A stretch of DNA of 64,000 bases from Pseudofulvimonas gallinarii (GCF_004343305.1 NZ_SMAF01000006.1:62001-126000), one strand, 5' to 3'. Shown: positions 1-8,909, counted from the stretch's first letter. Notes: generated by a model from the sequence alone, not told the origin. Numbers and translations are program-made.

Positions 1-558
1 CACGTATGGGGTCAGGGCGATTGCGCGGCCGCATTCGGCGCCGACATCGTTGCTGATGACGCCCCAGGCAGGGTTCCAGTTGTCCTCATGCAGGCTGGCA
101 TTGACAAACGCCCCGGCCTTGGAGCCGGGGACCGCCGGTTGCGTTGCCTCAGGACAGCCCAATGCCACGCGCGGCAGCTTCAGGGCGACACTGTGCCCGC
201 AGCGCGGGGCCGGCCCCCAGGGAAACCCGGTCACCCGGTGCCGGTATTCCCATTGCTGGCCATTGCGCTTGAACAGGAACACCGCACCCAGTTTCTCGCC
301 CGGCGGATTGCCCACCACCGTGCCAGGTGCGCCGACCGCCATCCAGTCTCCGTCGATGGCGATGCTGGCCCCGAATTCCGGGCCATCGCCGCTGTCCTGT
401 TCGGGCAGGCCGTGGTAGTTGCCGGTGAGCACGGCGATTCGTACCAGGCCGTGCTCCGGCGGCGTCCCGGCATCGGCCGTCACGGCGGCCATGGCCAGGC
501 TGACCATTGATGCAAGCAACGGAAAGAGGTGGTGCGGCGGGCAGGGTCGGCGGGTCAT
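1..558 (-). CDS. FG-GAP repeat surface/secreted protein, N-terminal fragment (runs off the left edge)
   Basis: The 186 visible codons are open to base 1, so the gene continues outside the window. The protein starts with a signal-peptide-like stretch: two arginines, then a hydrophobic run (LFPLLASMVSLAMAAVTA) ending near residue 29. Two units of the integrin-alpha type follow, with phrases such as FGASIAIDGDWMAVGAPG and GAVFLFKRNGQQWEYR, which are typical of bacterial FG-GAP proteins that fold as beta-propellers outside the cytoplasm. The first ATG (558) was chosen because it gives a charged n-region. An ATG at codon 18 is possible. No clear Shine-Dalgarno sequence is seen. Its function and ligand are unknown. 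Its C-terminus, which could carry the tag seen on other secreted proteins here, is not visible. Confidence 0.75.
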   Translation of the reverse strand, partial: MTRRPCPPHHLFPLLASMVSLAMAAVTADAGTPPEHGLVRIAVLTGNYHGLPEQDSGDGPEFGASIAIDGDWMAVGAPGTVVGNPPGEKLGAVFLFKRNGQQWEYRHRVTGFPWGPAPRCGHSVALKLPRVALGCPEATQPAVPGSKAGAFVNASLHEDNWNPAWGVISNDVGAECGRAIALTPYV

Positions 559-618
559 GTCGGCGGCATTCGTGGTGGGTTCGAATGCGAGAACAGCCGG
601 AATGCCGGAAAGCGCACG

Positions 619-650
619 CCGCGGACGGCGCTTCAATGGCGCCGCCGCGG
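619..650. terminator. GC-rich hairpin downstream of glnA
   Basis: Arms CCGCGGACGGCGC and GCGCCGCCGCGG pair with one bulge around a 7-base loop. It lies just past the glnA stop on the minus strand. There is no proper T-run, so it is at best a weak or factor-assisted terminator, or an RNA 3'-end stabiliser. Confidence 0.35.
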
Positions 651-663
651 CTGGACTGTCGCC

Positions 664-2070
664 TCAGATCGAGTAGTACATCGCGAACTCCAACGGATGC
701 GTGGCAGCGCGGAAGCGCGTCACTTCCTGCATCTTCACTTCGATGTAGGCATCGATGAAATCGTCGGTGAAGACGCCGCCGGCCTTCAGGAACTCGCGGT
801 CGGCGTCCAGGGCTTCCAGCGCCTGGTCCAGCGAATGGCAGACGGTCGGAATGCCCTTTTCCTCTTCCGGCGGCAGGTCATAGAGGTCCTTGTCCATCGG
901 TGCGCCCGGATCGATCTGGTTGCGGATGCCGTCAAGACCGGCCATCAGCAGCGCGGTGAAGGTCAGGTAGCCGGAGTTGACCGGATCCGGGAAGCGCGTC
1001 TCGATGCGGCGCGCCTTGCTGCTGGAGACCCAGGGAATGCGGCAGGACGCGGAACGGTTGCGCGCCGAATAGGCCAGCATCACCGGCGCCTCGAAGCCCG
1101 GCACCAGGCGCTTGTAGCTGTTGGTGCTTGCGTTGGAGAAGGCATTGATGGCGCGGGCGTGCTTGAAGATGCCGCCGATGTACCAGAACGCCAGCTGCGA
1201 CAGGCCGCCGTAGCCGTCGCCGGCGAACAGGTTCTTGCCATCCTTGCTCAGCGACTGGTGGACATGCATGCCCGAGCCGTTGTCACCGACCAGCGGCTTG
1301 GGCATGAAGGTGGCGGTGCGGCCGTTCTGGTGGGCGACATTGCGGACGACGTACTTCAGCGTCATCAGCTCGTCGGCCTTGGCGGTCAGGGTGTTGAATT
1401 TCGTCCCGATCTCGCACTGGCCGGCGGTGGCCACCTCGTGGTGATGCACTTCCACTTCCTGGCCCATCGCCTCGAGCACCTTGCACATCTGCGCCCGCAG
1501 GTCGTGCAGCGAATCCACCGGCGGCACCGGGAAATAGCCGCTCTTCGGGCCGGGGCGATGGCCGTGGTTGTGTCCGTCCTGGCTGTCGTAGGAGGACCAG
1601 TGCGCCTCGTCGGAACCGATCTCGAAACCGGCGCGGCCGATCTCGTTGCGCCAGCGCACCGAATCGAACACGAAGAACTCGGGCTCCGGCCCGAAGAAGG
1701 CGGTGTCGGCGATGCCGCTGGCCTTCAGGTGCGCCTCGGCCAGGCGTGCGATCGAGCGCGGGCAGCGGCTGTACGGCTGCATCGTCGCCGGTTCGAGGAT
1801 GTCGCAGGTCAGGATCAGCGTCGGGTGCTCGGAGAATGGATCGATGACGGCGGTGCTCGCGTCGGGCATCAGCACCATGTCGGACTCGTTGATGCCCTTC
1901 CAGCCGGTGATCGACGAACCGTCGAACATCTTGCCGTCCTCGAAAAGGCTTTCATCGGCGGCGCGGGCGGGGAAGGTGACGTGATGCTGCTTGCCGATCA
2001 TGTCGGTGAAGCGCAGGTCGACGAATTCGACGGCGTTGTCATGGATCAGCTTGGCGACGTGGTCGGACAT
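664..2070 (-). CDS. glnA: Glutamine synthetase type I
   Basis: This enzyme makes glutamine from glutamate, ammonia and ATP in the cytoplasm and is the main ammonium-assimilation enzyme. The start MSDHVAKL gives 468 residues, almost exactly the length of the E. coli enzyme. The open frame extends further upstream, but that sequence is not GlnA-like. Visible signatures include FDGSSITGW, the metal-site motif [21 protein letters not shown] and NRSASCRIP. Tyr397 lies in DLYDLPPEE, the position of the adenylylated tyrosine in enteric GlnA, so control by GlnE-type adenylylation is expected. A Shine-Dalgarno-like GGAG precedes the ATG. A near-perfect sigma-54 promoter and NtrC-like sites lie upstream. 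No glnL/glnG or glnK genes are in the window. Confidence 0.97.
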   Translation of the reverse strand: MSDHVAKLIHDNAVEFVDLRFTDMIGKQHHVTFPARAADESLFEDGKMFDGSSITGWKGINESDMVLMPDASTAVIDPFSEHPTLILTCDILEPATMQPYSRCPRSIARLAEAHLKASGIADTAFFGPEPEFFVFDSVRWRNEIGRAGFEIGSDEAHWSSYDSQDGHNHGHRPGPKSGYFPVPPVDSLHDLRAQMCKVLEAMGQEVEVHHHEVATAGQCEIGTKFNTLTAKADELMTLKYVVRNVAHQNGRTATFMPKPLVGDNGSGMHVHQSLSKDGKNLFAGDGYGGLSQLAFWYIGGIFKHARAINAFSNASTNSYKRLVPGFEAPVMLAYSARNRSASCRIPWVSSSKARRIETRFPDPVNSGYLTFTALLMAGLDGIRNQIDPGAPMDKDLYDLPPEEEKGIPTVCHSLDQALEALDADREFLKAGGVFTDDFIDAYIEVKMQEVTRFRAATHPLEFAMYYSI

Positions 2071-2110
2071 GGTGGCTCCGTGATGGCGGGAAAAAGGGCG
2101 CCATCCCGAT

Positions 2111-2126
2111 TGCAATTGCGGTGCCA
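2111..2126 (-). promoter_or_regulatory. Sigma-54 (-24/-12) promoter of glnA
   Basis: On the minus strand the sequence reads TGGCACCGCAATTGCA. This has the invariant GG and GC separated by ten bases and matches the RpoN consensus TGGCAC-N5-TTGCA completely. Transcription would begin near base 2100, giving a leader of about 30 nt before the glnA ATG. Location and match make this a strong call, although transcription itself is inferred. Confidence 0.85.
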
Positions 2127-2171
2127 GAACGAAAAACTCCGTACGGCCTTGGCCCCCAGGGCCGTTGACGG

Positions 2172-2206
2172 TGCACCTGCTGGCAGCAGTGCACCGGATT
2201 CGTGCA
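2172..2206 (-). promoter_or_regulatory. Probable NtrC enhancer sites upstream of glnA
   Basis: TGCACCGGATTCGTGCA (2190-2206) matches the NtrC dyad TGCACC-N5-GGTGCA with one mismatch. A weaker site, TGCACCTGCTGGCAGCA (2172-2188), lies 18 bp away. Both are about 70-105 bp upstream of the predicted sigma-54 start, a normal enhancer distance. The interval 2071-2479 between glnA and the divergent membrane-protein gene holds this control region and no gene that I can see. Confidence 0.65.
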
Positions 2207-2479
2207 GACTGTGCGCAGCGTGCGCGCATTCCGCGTGCACGATTGCGGCAACGGGACCTCGATGTCGGACATCGCTCACAAACGGCATGGGCCGGGCGCC
2301 CGCACGCGCGGCCTGCGACCCGGCGGCAGCAGCGTGCGTGCCGTGTGCCCGCGTGGCAGTAGCGACGGACGTGGACGACGTGAGGCGTCGATGTCCAGTC
2401 GCCATTGCCGGCTGCAGGCGCGGGGCGATCGGCATCACTGCATGGCCAGCCGCTGCGCCCCGCGTCCGGTTGCGCGGTC

Positions 2480-3919
2480 GTGAGCGTCATCCTGTCGCGC
2501 GCACATCCGGGCGCAGCCCCCCGGTCCTGGCTGGTCTGGCCGGTCGCCGGACTGTGCCTGCTTGCACTGGCCTGGCTGTTCTGGCCGGGCTTCATGAGTC
2601 CGGATTCCGCCTCGCAGTGGGCGCAGGCGCGCAGCGGGCGCTATACCGACGTCCATCCGCCCATCCTCGCGTTGACGTGGTCGCTGACGGAGCGCGTGTT
2701 CTCCGGTCCGGGTCCGATCCTGCTGCTGCACCTGGCCCTGTTCTGGATGGCACTGGCCTGGCTGGCGCAGGGCCTGTTCGCGCGTGCGCGCTGGCAGCTG
2801 CCATTCGTGCTGCTGGTCGGGCTGTGGCCGGCCGTCTCGGGCATTGCCGTGCACATCTGGAAGGACGTGCCGATGGCGGCCTTCGCGCTGCTCGCCGTTG
2901 CGGCGCTGGTGCACGAGCGCCGCCGGCCCGGGCCGGGACGCCTTCTGCTGGCGGTTCTTTTCTGCGCACTCGCCTGCGCCTATCGCCACAACGCTTTGAC
3001 GCTGGTCTTGCCCCTGCTGTGGTATGTCGCCGGCCGTTGGCCTTCGCTGGCGGACCGCCGGCCACCTGCCAGGGCCGTCGTCACGCTGCTGCTCGCTGGC
3101 GTGGTGGCGCTGCTGTCGACGCTGCCCTCGCTGCATTCCTCTGTCACGCGTCGCACCGTCTGGCCGGTCACCGCGCTGTGGGACATCGCCGCGGTGTCCA
3201 TCGCCCGGGACGAACTGCGCGTGCCGCCCTCTTGGCAGGCGCGTCCGCTGACGGTCGAGGCGCTGCGCGAGGTGTTCACGCCGTGGAGCAACACGTCGAT
3301 CTTCGCCACCGGCAAGCTGGAGATCAGCCTGTACTTCGATCCCTCGCCAGCGCAGATGACCGACCTGCATGCGGCCTGGGGAAGGCTGTGGCTGGACGCA
3401 CCGCTGGACCTGCTCCGGCACCGTGCCCGGCTGATGGCGATGCTGTTCGGCCTGGCGCGCGAAGGCGTGCCGGCCGGCCTGGTCCTGCAACCGGGCTGGC
3501 ACCGGCTGGACGTGAACCCGCCGCTGGAGGTCGCACCTTCCGCGCTGCGCGATCGGGCGGTCGCGGCCCTGGCAGCGCTGGTGCCGACACCGGTATTTGC
3601 CGGCTGGCCCTACCTGCTGGTCGTGGTCCTGCTGCTGGCGGCGACGTGGCGGCGTCGCGTCCATCCGCTGCTGCGGCCGCTGCTGTGTTCGGCGCTGTTC
3701 CTGTGCCTGCCCCTGCCGGTGCTGGCGCCCAGCGCCGAGTTCCGATACCTGTACTGGCTGGTGCTGGTGGCACTGGTCGCGCCATTCCTCCTGCGCGCGG
3801 AGATGCCGGGCGCGATGGCCTATGATGCCGTCCCCGTCCCCGTCCCCGTCCCCGTCCCCGTCCCCGTCCCCGTCCCCGTCCCCGTCCCCGACCTGCGGCC
3901 ACGCCACCTGCCACGATGA
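2480..3919 (+). CDS. GT-C-like integral membrane protein, possible lipid-linked sugar transferase
   Basis: This hydrophobic protein of about 479 residues has roughly ten membrane segments. After the first helix comes the loop [24 protein letters not shown], an acidic pair followed by a downstream His-Pro-Pro. That resembles the first extracytoplasmic loop of GT-C glycosyltransferases, which use polyprenyl-phosphate sugars, but I cannot assign a family. The GTG at 2480 is chosen because the earlier in-frame ATG (2405) adds 25 residues of low-quality sequence. No clear Shine-Dalgarno sequence is seen at either. The C-terminus is a (Val-Pro)10 tract encoded by a hexanucleotide repeat. The stop overlaps the uppP start in ATGA, so the two are translationally coupled. 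This supports a role involving undecaprenyl-phosphate, by inference only. Confidence 0.6.
   Translation: MSVILSRAHPGAAPRSWLVWPVAGLCLLALAWLFWPGFMSPDSASQWAQARSGRYTDVHPPILALTWSLTERVFSGPGPILLLHLALFWMALAWLAQGLFARARWQLPFVLLVGLWPAVSGIAVHIWKDVPMAAFALLAVAALVHERRRPGPGRLLLAVLFCALACAYRHNALTLVLPLLWYVAGRWPSLADRRPPARAVVTLLLAGVVALLSTLPSLHSSVTRRTVWPVTALWDIAAVSIARDELRVPPSWQARPLTVEALREVFTPWSNTSIFATGKLEISLYFDPSPAQMTDLHAAWGRLWLDAPLDLLRHRARLMAMLFGLAREGVPAGLVLQPGWHRLDVNPPLEVAPSALRDRAVAALAALVPTPVFAGWPYLLVVVLLLAATWRRRVHPLLRPLLCSALFLCLPLPVLAPSAEFRYLYWLVLVALVAPFLLRAEMPGAMAYDAVPVPVPVPVPVPVPVPVPVPDLRPRHLPR
3830..3889 (+). repeat. Ten perfect GTCCCC hexanucleotide repeats
   Basis: Ten identical 6-bp units lie inside the 3' end of the GT-C-like gene and encode (Val-Pro)10. 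Gain or loss of units keeps the reading frame, so it would change tail length rather than switch the gene off. The tract ends 26 bp before the uppP start codon. Confidence 0.97.
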
Positions 3920-4710
3920 CCGATGTGTTCGCCGCCCTCCTGCTTGGCGTGATCGAGGGCCTGACCGAGTTCCTGCCGGTGTCCAGTACGGGCCACCTGC
4001 TGATCGCGCAGCACTGGCTGGGTGCGCGCTCGGACCTGTTCAACATCGTCATCCAGGCCGGCGCGATCGTTGCCGTGTCGCTGGTGTTCCGCGAGCGGAT
4101 CTGGAGCCTGCTGACCGGCTGGCACGACCGCGCACAGCGCGACTATGCCTTCAAGCTGGCGCTGGCCTTCGCGGTGACCGCGATGGTGGGACTGCCGGTG
4201 CGCCTGCTCGGTTGGGAACTGCCGGGAACGGTAACGCCGATCGCCTGGGCGCTGGTGCTCGGCGGCATCTGGATCCTGTGCGCCGAGCGCCTGGCGGAAC
4301 GTCGGCCCGATCGCGGCGATGTCACCTGGACGATCGCCATCCTGGTCGGCCTGGCGCAGGTCGTCGCCGGCGTGTTTCCCGGCGTGTCGCGCTCGGCGGC
4401 GGCGATCTTCGTGGCCATGCTGGCCGGTCTCAACCGTCGCCCGGCGGCGGCCGAGTTCGCGTTCCTGGTCGGCATTCCGACGATGTTCGCGGCCAGCGGC
4501 TACGCCTTCCTTGAATACCTGCTCGACGAGCCGGCCCAGGCGGAGAGGTGGGGTGAACTGGCCGTGGCCTTCGTGGCCGCCATGGTCACCGGCTTCATCG
4601 CCGTGCGCTGGCTGCTGGGGTACGTCAAGCGCCACCGCTTCACGGGTTTCGCCGTCTATCGCATCGTGCTGGGCCTGGCGCTGCTGCTCGGCCTGCCCGC
4701 GGGTGCCTGA
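3916..4710 (+). CDS. uppP: Undecaprenyl-diphosphate phosphatase
   Basis: An integral membrane phosphatase that converts undecaprenyl diphosphate to the monophosphate, recycling the carrier lipid for peptidoglycan and surface polysaccharide synthesis. At 264 residues it has the usual UppP/BacA length. Both signature motifs are intact: EGLTEFLPVSSTGH at residues 14-27, with the catalytic acidic residues and His27, and PGVSRSA at 155-161, with the phosphate-binding arginine. About eight hydrophobic segments are visible. The ATG overlaps the stop of the upstream membrane-protein gene (ATGA), so translation is probably coupled. A GC hairpin follows the stop. Overexpression of this family is known to give bacitracin resistance. 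Confidence 0.96.
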   Translation: MTDVFAALLLGVIEGLTEFLPVSSTGHLLIAQHWLGARSDLFNIVIQAGAIVAVSLVFRERIWSLLTGWHDRAQRDYAFKLALAFAVTAMVGLPVRLLGWELPGTVTPIAWALVLGGIWILCAERLAERRPDRGDVTWTIAILVGLAQVVAGVFPGVSRSAAAIFVAMLAGLNRRPAAAEFAFLVGIPTMFAASGYAFLEYLLDEPAQAERWGELAVAFVAAMVTGFIAVRWLLGYVKRHRFTGFAVYRIVLGLALLLGLPAGA

Positions 4711-4711
4711 G

Positions 4712-4737
4712 CGCCGCGCCCCGTGGCGGGCGCGGCG
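4712..4737. terminator. Perfect GC hairpin between convergent uppP and the PEBP gene
   Basis: Ten-base arms CGCCGCGCCC and GGGCGCGGCG enclose a 6-base loop in the 42-bp gap between two convergent genes. There is no T-run on either strand. The position suggests a bidirectional RNA end or stabilising structure rather than a classical terminator. Confidence 0.45.
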
Positions 4738-4752
4738 GATGCGCGGCGGCGG

Positions 4753-5379
4753 TCAGCGCAGCGCCGGGTTCAGGGTATAGGTGCCGACCAGTTCGGCTTC
4801 CGCCAGCACGTGTCCTTCCATCGCCGCGTTGAGATCGGCGAGCGTGTAGTTGACCGGCAGCTCCAGCGTCTCCACGTCCAGCGCGAACAGGCGGAAGTGG
4901 TAGTGGTGCAGGCGCTCGTCGTTCCAGGGCGGGCAGGGGCCGTCATAGCCGAGGTAATCGCCGGCCATGTCGGCATCAGCGGCGAACCAGCCGGTGTAGT
5001 CGTTGATGCCCTGCAGGCCACCGGCCGCCGGCGCCGCGTCGCGCTTGCCGCGGGCGGTGACGCCGGCGCTGAAGGCACCGGCCTCGATGCTGCGCTGGCT
5101 GGCGGGAAGGTTGGCCAGCAGCCAGTGCACGAACTGGCCGCGGGGCTGGTCCGCCGGCACCACGCAGTCGGCGCGGTTGACGGTGTCCGGCACCGTCGGC
5201 ACGTCCGGGTCGAGGCAGGTCAGCGCGAAGGAGCGTGCGCCCTCGGGCACCTGCGACCATGCCAGGTGCGGATTGCGGTTGCCGGCGAGGATGCATGGAC
5301 TGTCCGGGCCCGGCTGGCCGAATGCGAATTCGGCCGGGATGGCGGCGCCGTCGGCGAAACTGTTGCTGGTCAGCTGCAT
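4753..5379 (-). CDS. YbhB/YbcL-type phosphatidylethanolamine-binding (PEBP) family protein
   Basis: A 208-residue protein of the bacterial branch of the PEBP/Raf-kinase-inhibitor fold. The ligand-pocket motif DPDVP lies at residues 57-61, VHW with His85 follows, and the C-terminal block GYDGPCPPWNDERLHHYHF is characteristic. There is no signal peptide, so it should be cytoplasmic. The biochemical role of this family in bacteria is not established. A strong GGAGG lies 5 bases before the ATG. The gene lies 11 bp downstream of the TPR/sulfotransferase-like gene on the same strand and may be co-transcribed with it. Confidence 0.9.
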   Translation of the reverse strand: MQLTSNSFADGAAIPAEFAFGQPGPDSPCILAGNRNPHLAWSQVPEGARSFALTCLDPDVPTVPDTVNRADCVVPADQPRGQFVHWLLANLPASQRSIEAGAFSAGVTARGKRDAAPAAGGLQGINDYTGWFAADADMAGDYLGYDGPCPPWNDERLHHYHFRLFALDVETLELPVNYTLADLNAAMEGHVLAEAELVGTYTLNPALR

Positions 5380-5390
5380 GGATGCCTCCG

Positions 5391-7463
5391 TCAGGAAAGG
5401 GGGGCGAACGCCTCGGCAAGCACGTTGCGATAGGCCTGCCAGCGGCCGTCGGGAAGGAAGGTTGGCAGGCCGCCGCGGGTGTGGCGGACGTCGACCTGGT
5501 CTGCGATCGCGAGCGAGGCGTTGTCAAGGAATCCGGCGATGCGCTGCACCAGCGCCTTGGGCTCGTCCAGTTCGCGCGCATGGATGCGCAGGACGCGATC
5601 CGCGGGCACACGTGCCAGGGCGGCCTTCAGGTGCGTGTCGAGCGCGGCAAGCCAGGCGCCGGCGGCGGCCTGCTCGGCAGGCATGGCGACGCCCTGGGCG
5701 ATGCCGTGCGACAGCCAGGCGAGCAGTGCGTCGCGCGGGTCCCGTTCGATGACCAGGTAGCGGGCTTTCGGGAACGCGGCGGCGATCAGCCCGAGGTAGC
5801 GCAGGTCGGGGAAAGGCAGGTTGTCGACCAGCGTCGGCTCGGGAGCCAGGCCGATGCCGCCCAGACCGGACAGGTAGCTGTCGCGGAACGCGGTGACCGC
5901 AGCCTGGTCCGAAGCGGCCTTTGCGGCCAGCTCGACGAACTGGCCGGTGCTGATCGCATCCTTCCTGGGCCTGCTGCCGAAGCGGTCGGACATGATCCGC
6001 ACGCCGGCCTGGGCCAGCAGGGAGGCCAGTCCTTCAACGCCCATTCCGGGCGTGCCGAGCAGGAAAGTCGGCTCCGACGGGTCGTCGGTCGTGCCGACGG
6101 CGGCGGGAATGCCGGCAACGCCGGGTGGCGTGACCGGTTTCACCAGGCCGCGCTGCAGCTGGTGGCAGACCGACCAGGCGTCGACCGCGCCGGCATGGTC
6201 GTCGAGCTGGTCCCGCGTGAAGCCGCGAAGCCGGTTGCGCTCGATGCGCAGCGCCGGTTCCAGGCCGGTTTCCGGCAGGCGGTTGATCTGCTCCTGGGCC
6301 TCGGTGGGGTTGTTGCGGCGCAAGGCCGAACGCACCATCAGCAGGCGCGAGAACGCGGCGCGGCTGTCGCGCTGGAGGACTTCGTTGGCGAGGGATTCGG
6401 CGCCCTCGAAATCGCCCCTGAGCTCCAGCAGGCTGGCCAGATGCTGCGTGGGCTCGAGGTTGTCGGGGTCCACGGCACTCCATTCCCGGCAGGCGGCGAG
6501 CGAAGCTTCGCCGTCGTTCCTGAGCATGCTCAGCTGCAGGCGGCGGAGCTCGGTGCTGGCCGGCTGCCTCTGCAGTGCGGCCAGCAGCACCTCCCGCGCC
6601 TGGTCGGCGTCGCCGGCCGCGCCCAGGCCCAGCACCAGCGCCGCGACGATTTCCGGGACATCCGGTGCGGTCGTGTGCGCCTGCCGGTAGTCCTCGACGG
6701 CGCCGGCCAGGTCCCCGCGCAGGCCGCGCAGGTCGCCACGGCCCACCAGCGCGAGCGGATGGCCGGGATGGACCTTCATGGCGCGCTCGAATTCCTGCCA
6801 CGCTTCGGCCGGCCGTCCTTCGCGCATCATCAACTGGCCCATCGAAATCCGCGCGTCGACGTAATCCGGATTGAGGCCGAGGGCATTGCGCAGCGCCTGT
6901 TCGGCGATGCCGATCTGGCCGAGCGCGATGAAGCTCTTGGCGGCATTGGCATGCAGGGCGGGCTCGTTCGGCGTCAGTTTCGCGAGGTCCAGGAACAGCT
7001 TCACGGCGAGCTGGTGGTTGCCCAGCGCCTGTGCCAGTTTCGCCTTCTGGTAACGCAACTGCGGGTGCTCCGGATCGATCCGTTCGGCGCGGGCCATGGC
7101 GGATCGCGCTGCGGCGAGATCGCCACGCGCAAGCCCCGCCTGGACCAGGCCCAGTGCGGCAGCGAGCATGTTGGGATTGATGCGCAGCGCGCTTTCGTAG
7201 TGCTTCAGCGCGGCGTCGTAATCGGGTTCGTCCAGGTGCAGTCCCGCCAGCGTCACCTGGTAGCGGGCCTGGTCGGGGGCGGTTTCGGCCGCCTTGCCGG
7301 CCAGTTCAAGTGCCTCGCGGAGGTCGCCGCGCTGGCGTCGCAGGACGGCCAGCCGGTGCAGGGCTTCCGGATCGGCCGGATTGGCGGCGAGCCATTCGCG
7401 GTAGCGCTGTTCGGCCTCGTCCAGTTGCCCGGACTGGTGGATCTTGAGGATCTCTTCAAGCAT
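5391..7463 (-). CDS. TPR protein with C-terminal sulfotransferase-like domain (degenerate PAPS loop)
   Basis: Starting at MLEEILKIHQSGQ the product has 690 residues. Residues 1 to about 450 are tetratricopeptide repeats with the usual small/aromatic pattern and aspartate-proline turns (NPADPEAL, NPDYVDA). Residues 465-690 resemble the sulfotransferase domain found behind TPRs in many bacterial proteins. The 3'-phosphate motif ERDPRDALLAWLS (from 573) is recognisable. However, the 5'-phosphosulfate loop, normally like VGxPRSGTTL, reads LLGTPGMGVEGL and lacks the Arg-Ser-Gly-Thr core. Catalysis is therefore doubtful, and it may be a scaffold. An upstream ATG at 7562 was rejected because a promoter-like extended -10 lies between the two starts. 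Confidence 0.8.
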   Translation of the reverse strand: MLEEILKIHQSGQLDEAEQRYREWLAANPADPEALHRLAVLRRQRGDLREALELAGKAAETAPDQARYQVTLAGLHLDEPDYDAALKHYESALRINPNMLAAALGLVQAGLARGDLAAARSAMARAERIDPEHPQLRYQKAKLAQALGNHQLAVKLFLDLAKLTPNEPALHANAAKSFIALGQIGIAEQALRNALGLNPDYVDARISMGQLMMREGRPAEAWQEFERAMKVHPGHPLALVGRGDLRGLRGDLAGAVEDYRQAHTTAPDVPEIVAALVLGLGAAGDADQAREVLLAALQRQPASTELRRLQLSMLRNDGEASLAACREWSAVDPDNLEPTQHLASLLELRGDFEGAESLANEVLQRDSRAAFSRLLMVRSALRRNNPTEAQEQINRLPETGLEPALRIERNRLRGFTRDQLDDHAGAVDAWSVCHQLQRGLVKPVTPPGVAGIPAAVGTTDDPSEPTFLLGTPGMGVEGLASLLAQAGVRIMSDRFGSRPRKDAISTGQFVELAAKAASDQAAVTAFRDSYLSGLGGIGLAPEPTLVDNLPFPDLRYLGLIAAAFPKARYLVIERDPRDALLAWLSHGIAQGVAMPAEQAAAGAWLAALDTHLKAALARVPADRVLRIHARELDEPKALVQRIAGFLDNASLAIADQVDVRHTRGGLPTFLPDGRWQAYRNVLAEAFAPLS

Positions 7464-7512
7464 GTCGGTGACGTCCAGAGTCGGTGCCGCGCGGGTCGCG
7501 GCAAAGCGCTCT

Positions 7513-7518
7513 AGTGTA
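7513..7518 (-). promoter_or_regulatory. Possible extended -10 promoter for the TPR gene
   Basis: On the minus strand TGG-TACACT forms an extended -10 element, with the TG one base ahead of the hexamer. The predicted start is near 7506, about 43 nt before the MLEEIL start codon. No good -35 is visible. Confidence 0.35.
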
Positions 7519-7590
7519 CCATTCACCCTGATTTCGCCGGTTCCGCGGTGACCGCTCCACACCGCCAGGCCACAGGGTCCGATTCAAGCG

Positions 7591-8907
7591 ATGCCTTCCG
7601 CCGCTTCCTCCAAAGCCCGCGCGCCGGTTGCGCGCCCGCAACGTCCGGTCGCCATCGTTGGCGGTACGCGCATTCCTTTCTGCCGCAGCAACACCGCCTA
7701 TGTCGATGTCGGCAACTTCGGCCTCGGCCTCAAGGCCGTCGCAGGCCTCGTCGAGCGCTACAACCTGCACGGCTTGCGCCTGGGCGAGCTCACTTTCGGC
7801 GCGGTGATCAAGCACAGCGCCGACTGGAACCTGGCGCGGGAGATCGTCCTGTCCTCCGGCCTGGATGCCGGCACGCCGGGACTGACGCTGCAGCGCGCCT
7901 GCGGCACCAGCCTCGACGCCGCCATCGTCATCGCCAACAAGATCGCAACCGGTCAGATCGACGCCGGCGTGGCCGGGGGTTCGGATACGACCAGCGACGT
8001 GCCGGTGGTGTTCGGCAAGCGCTTCTCGCGCCGCCTGCTCGACGTCGGCCGTGCCCGCAGCCTGCGCGAGCGCCTGCGTGCGTTCCGCGGATTCCGTCCA
8101 GGCGAACTGAAGCCGCAGTTTCCCGGCGTCGGCGAGCCGCGCACCGGCATGAGCATGGGCCAGCATACCGAGCGCATGGCGCGTGAATGGGGCATCACCC
8201 GACAGGAACAGGACGAACTGGCGCTGGCCAGCCACCTGAAGGCGGCGGCGGCCTACGAGCGCGGCTTCTTCAGCGACCTGGTCGTGCCGTTCCGTGGCGT
8301 CCAGCGCGACAACAACCTGCGTGCCGACAGCACGCTGGAAAAGCTGGCGACGCTGAAGCCGGCGTTCGACAGGTCCTCCGGCCACGGCACGCTGACGGCG
8401 GGCAATTCGACGCCGCTGACCGATGGCGCCAGCGCCGTCCTGCTGGCGGACGCCGACTGGGCCGAGGACCGTGGCCTGCCGGTGCGGGCGTGGCTGCGCG
8501 ATGCGCGCGTCGCCGCCGTGGATTTCGTGCACGGCCAGGGCCTGCTGATGGCACCGACGATCGCCGTCGCCGAGCTGCTCAAGGCGAACGGCCTGGCGCT
8601 GCAGGATTTCGACATCTACGAGATCCACGAAGCCTTCGCCGCCCAGGTTCTGTGCACGCTGCGCGCCTGGGAATCGCCGGAATACTGCCGCGACGTGCTC
8701 GGCCTGGACGCGCCGCTGGGTGCCATCGATCCGGCAAAATTGAATCCCGTGGGCTCCTCGCTCGCGGTCGGCCATCCGTTCGCGGCGACCGGCGCGCGCC
8801 TGATCGCCACGGCAGCCAAGCAGCTCGAGGAGCGCGGCGGTGGTCGTGCCCTGCTGTCCGTCTGCACGGCCGGCGGCATGGGCGTGGCGGCCATCATCGA
8901 ACGTTGA
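7591..8907 (+). CDS. fadI: Acetyl-CoA C-acyltransferase (thiolase), FadI type
   Basis: This thiolase cleaves 3-ketoacyl-CoA with CoA in fatty-acid beta-oxidation. In the reverse direction, thiolases of this type can condense acetyl-CoA. The 438 residues contain all catalytic elements: nucleophile Cys104 in LQRACGTSLDA, the YEIHEAFAAQ block, His395 in GHPFAATGAR, and the second cysteine, Cys425, in VCTAGGMG. Length and the GHPFAATGAR form fit the FadI/trifunctional-beta-type group rather than biosynthetic PhaA. No fadJ or acyl-CoA dehydrogenase is adjacent. The gene is divergent from the TPR gene. The ribosome-binding site before the ATG is weak. Confidence 0.9.
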   Translation: MPSAASSKARAPVARPQRPVAIVGGTRIPFCRSNTAYVDVGNFGLGLKAVAGLVERYNLHGLRLGELTFGAVIKHSADWNLAREIVLSSGLDAGTPGLTLQRACGTSLDAAIVIANKIATGQIDAGVAGGSDTTSDVPVVFGKRFSRRLLDVGRARSLRERLRAFRGFRPGELKPQFPGVGEPRTGMSMGQHTERMAREWGITRQEQDELALASHLKAAAAYERGFFSDLVVPFRGVQRDNNLRADSTLEKLATLKPAFDRSSGHGTLTAGNSTPLTDGASAVLLADADWAEDRGLPVRAWLRDARVAAVDFVHGQGLLMAPTIAVAELLKANGLALQDFDIYEIHEAFAAQVLCTLRAWESPEYCRDVLGLDAPLGAIDPAKLNPVGSSLAVGHPFAATGARLIATAAKQLEERGGGRALLSVCTAGGMGVAAIIER

Positions 8908-8909
8908 GT

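Noticed and set aside
529-3825. An open frame of almost 1,100 codons on the plus strand opposite glnA, continuing through the membrane-protein gene in another frame
   Set aside because: It is a GC-rich shadow. Its translation is arginine/alanine-rich without domain signatures, whereas the minus-strand GlnA and plus-frame membrane protein are clear.
3830-3889. On/off phase variation of the GT-C-like gene by repeat slippage
   Set aside because: The unit is six bases, so copy changes never shift the reading frame.
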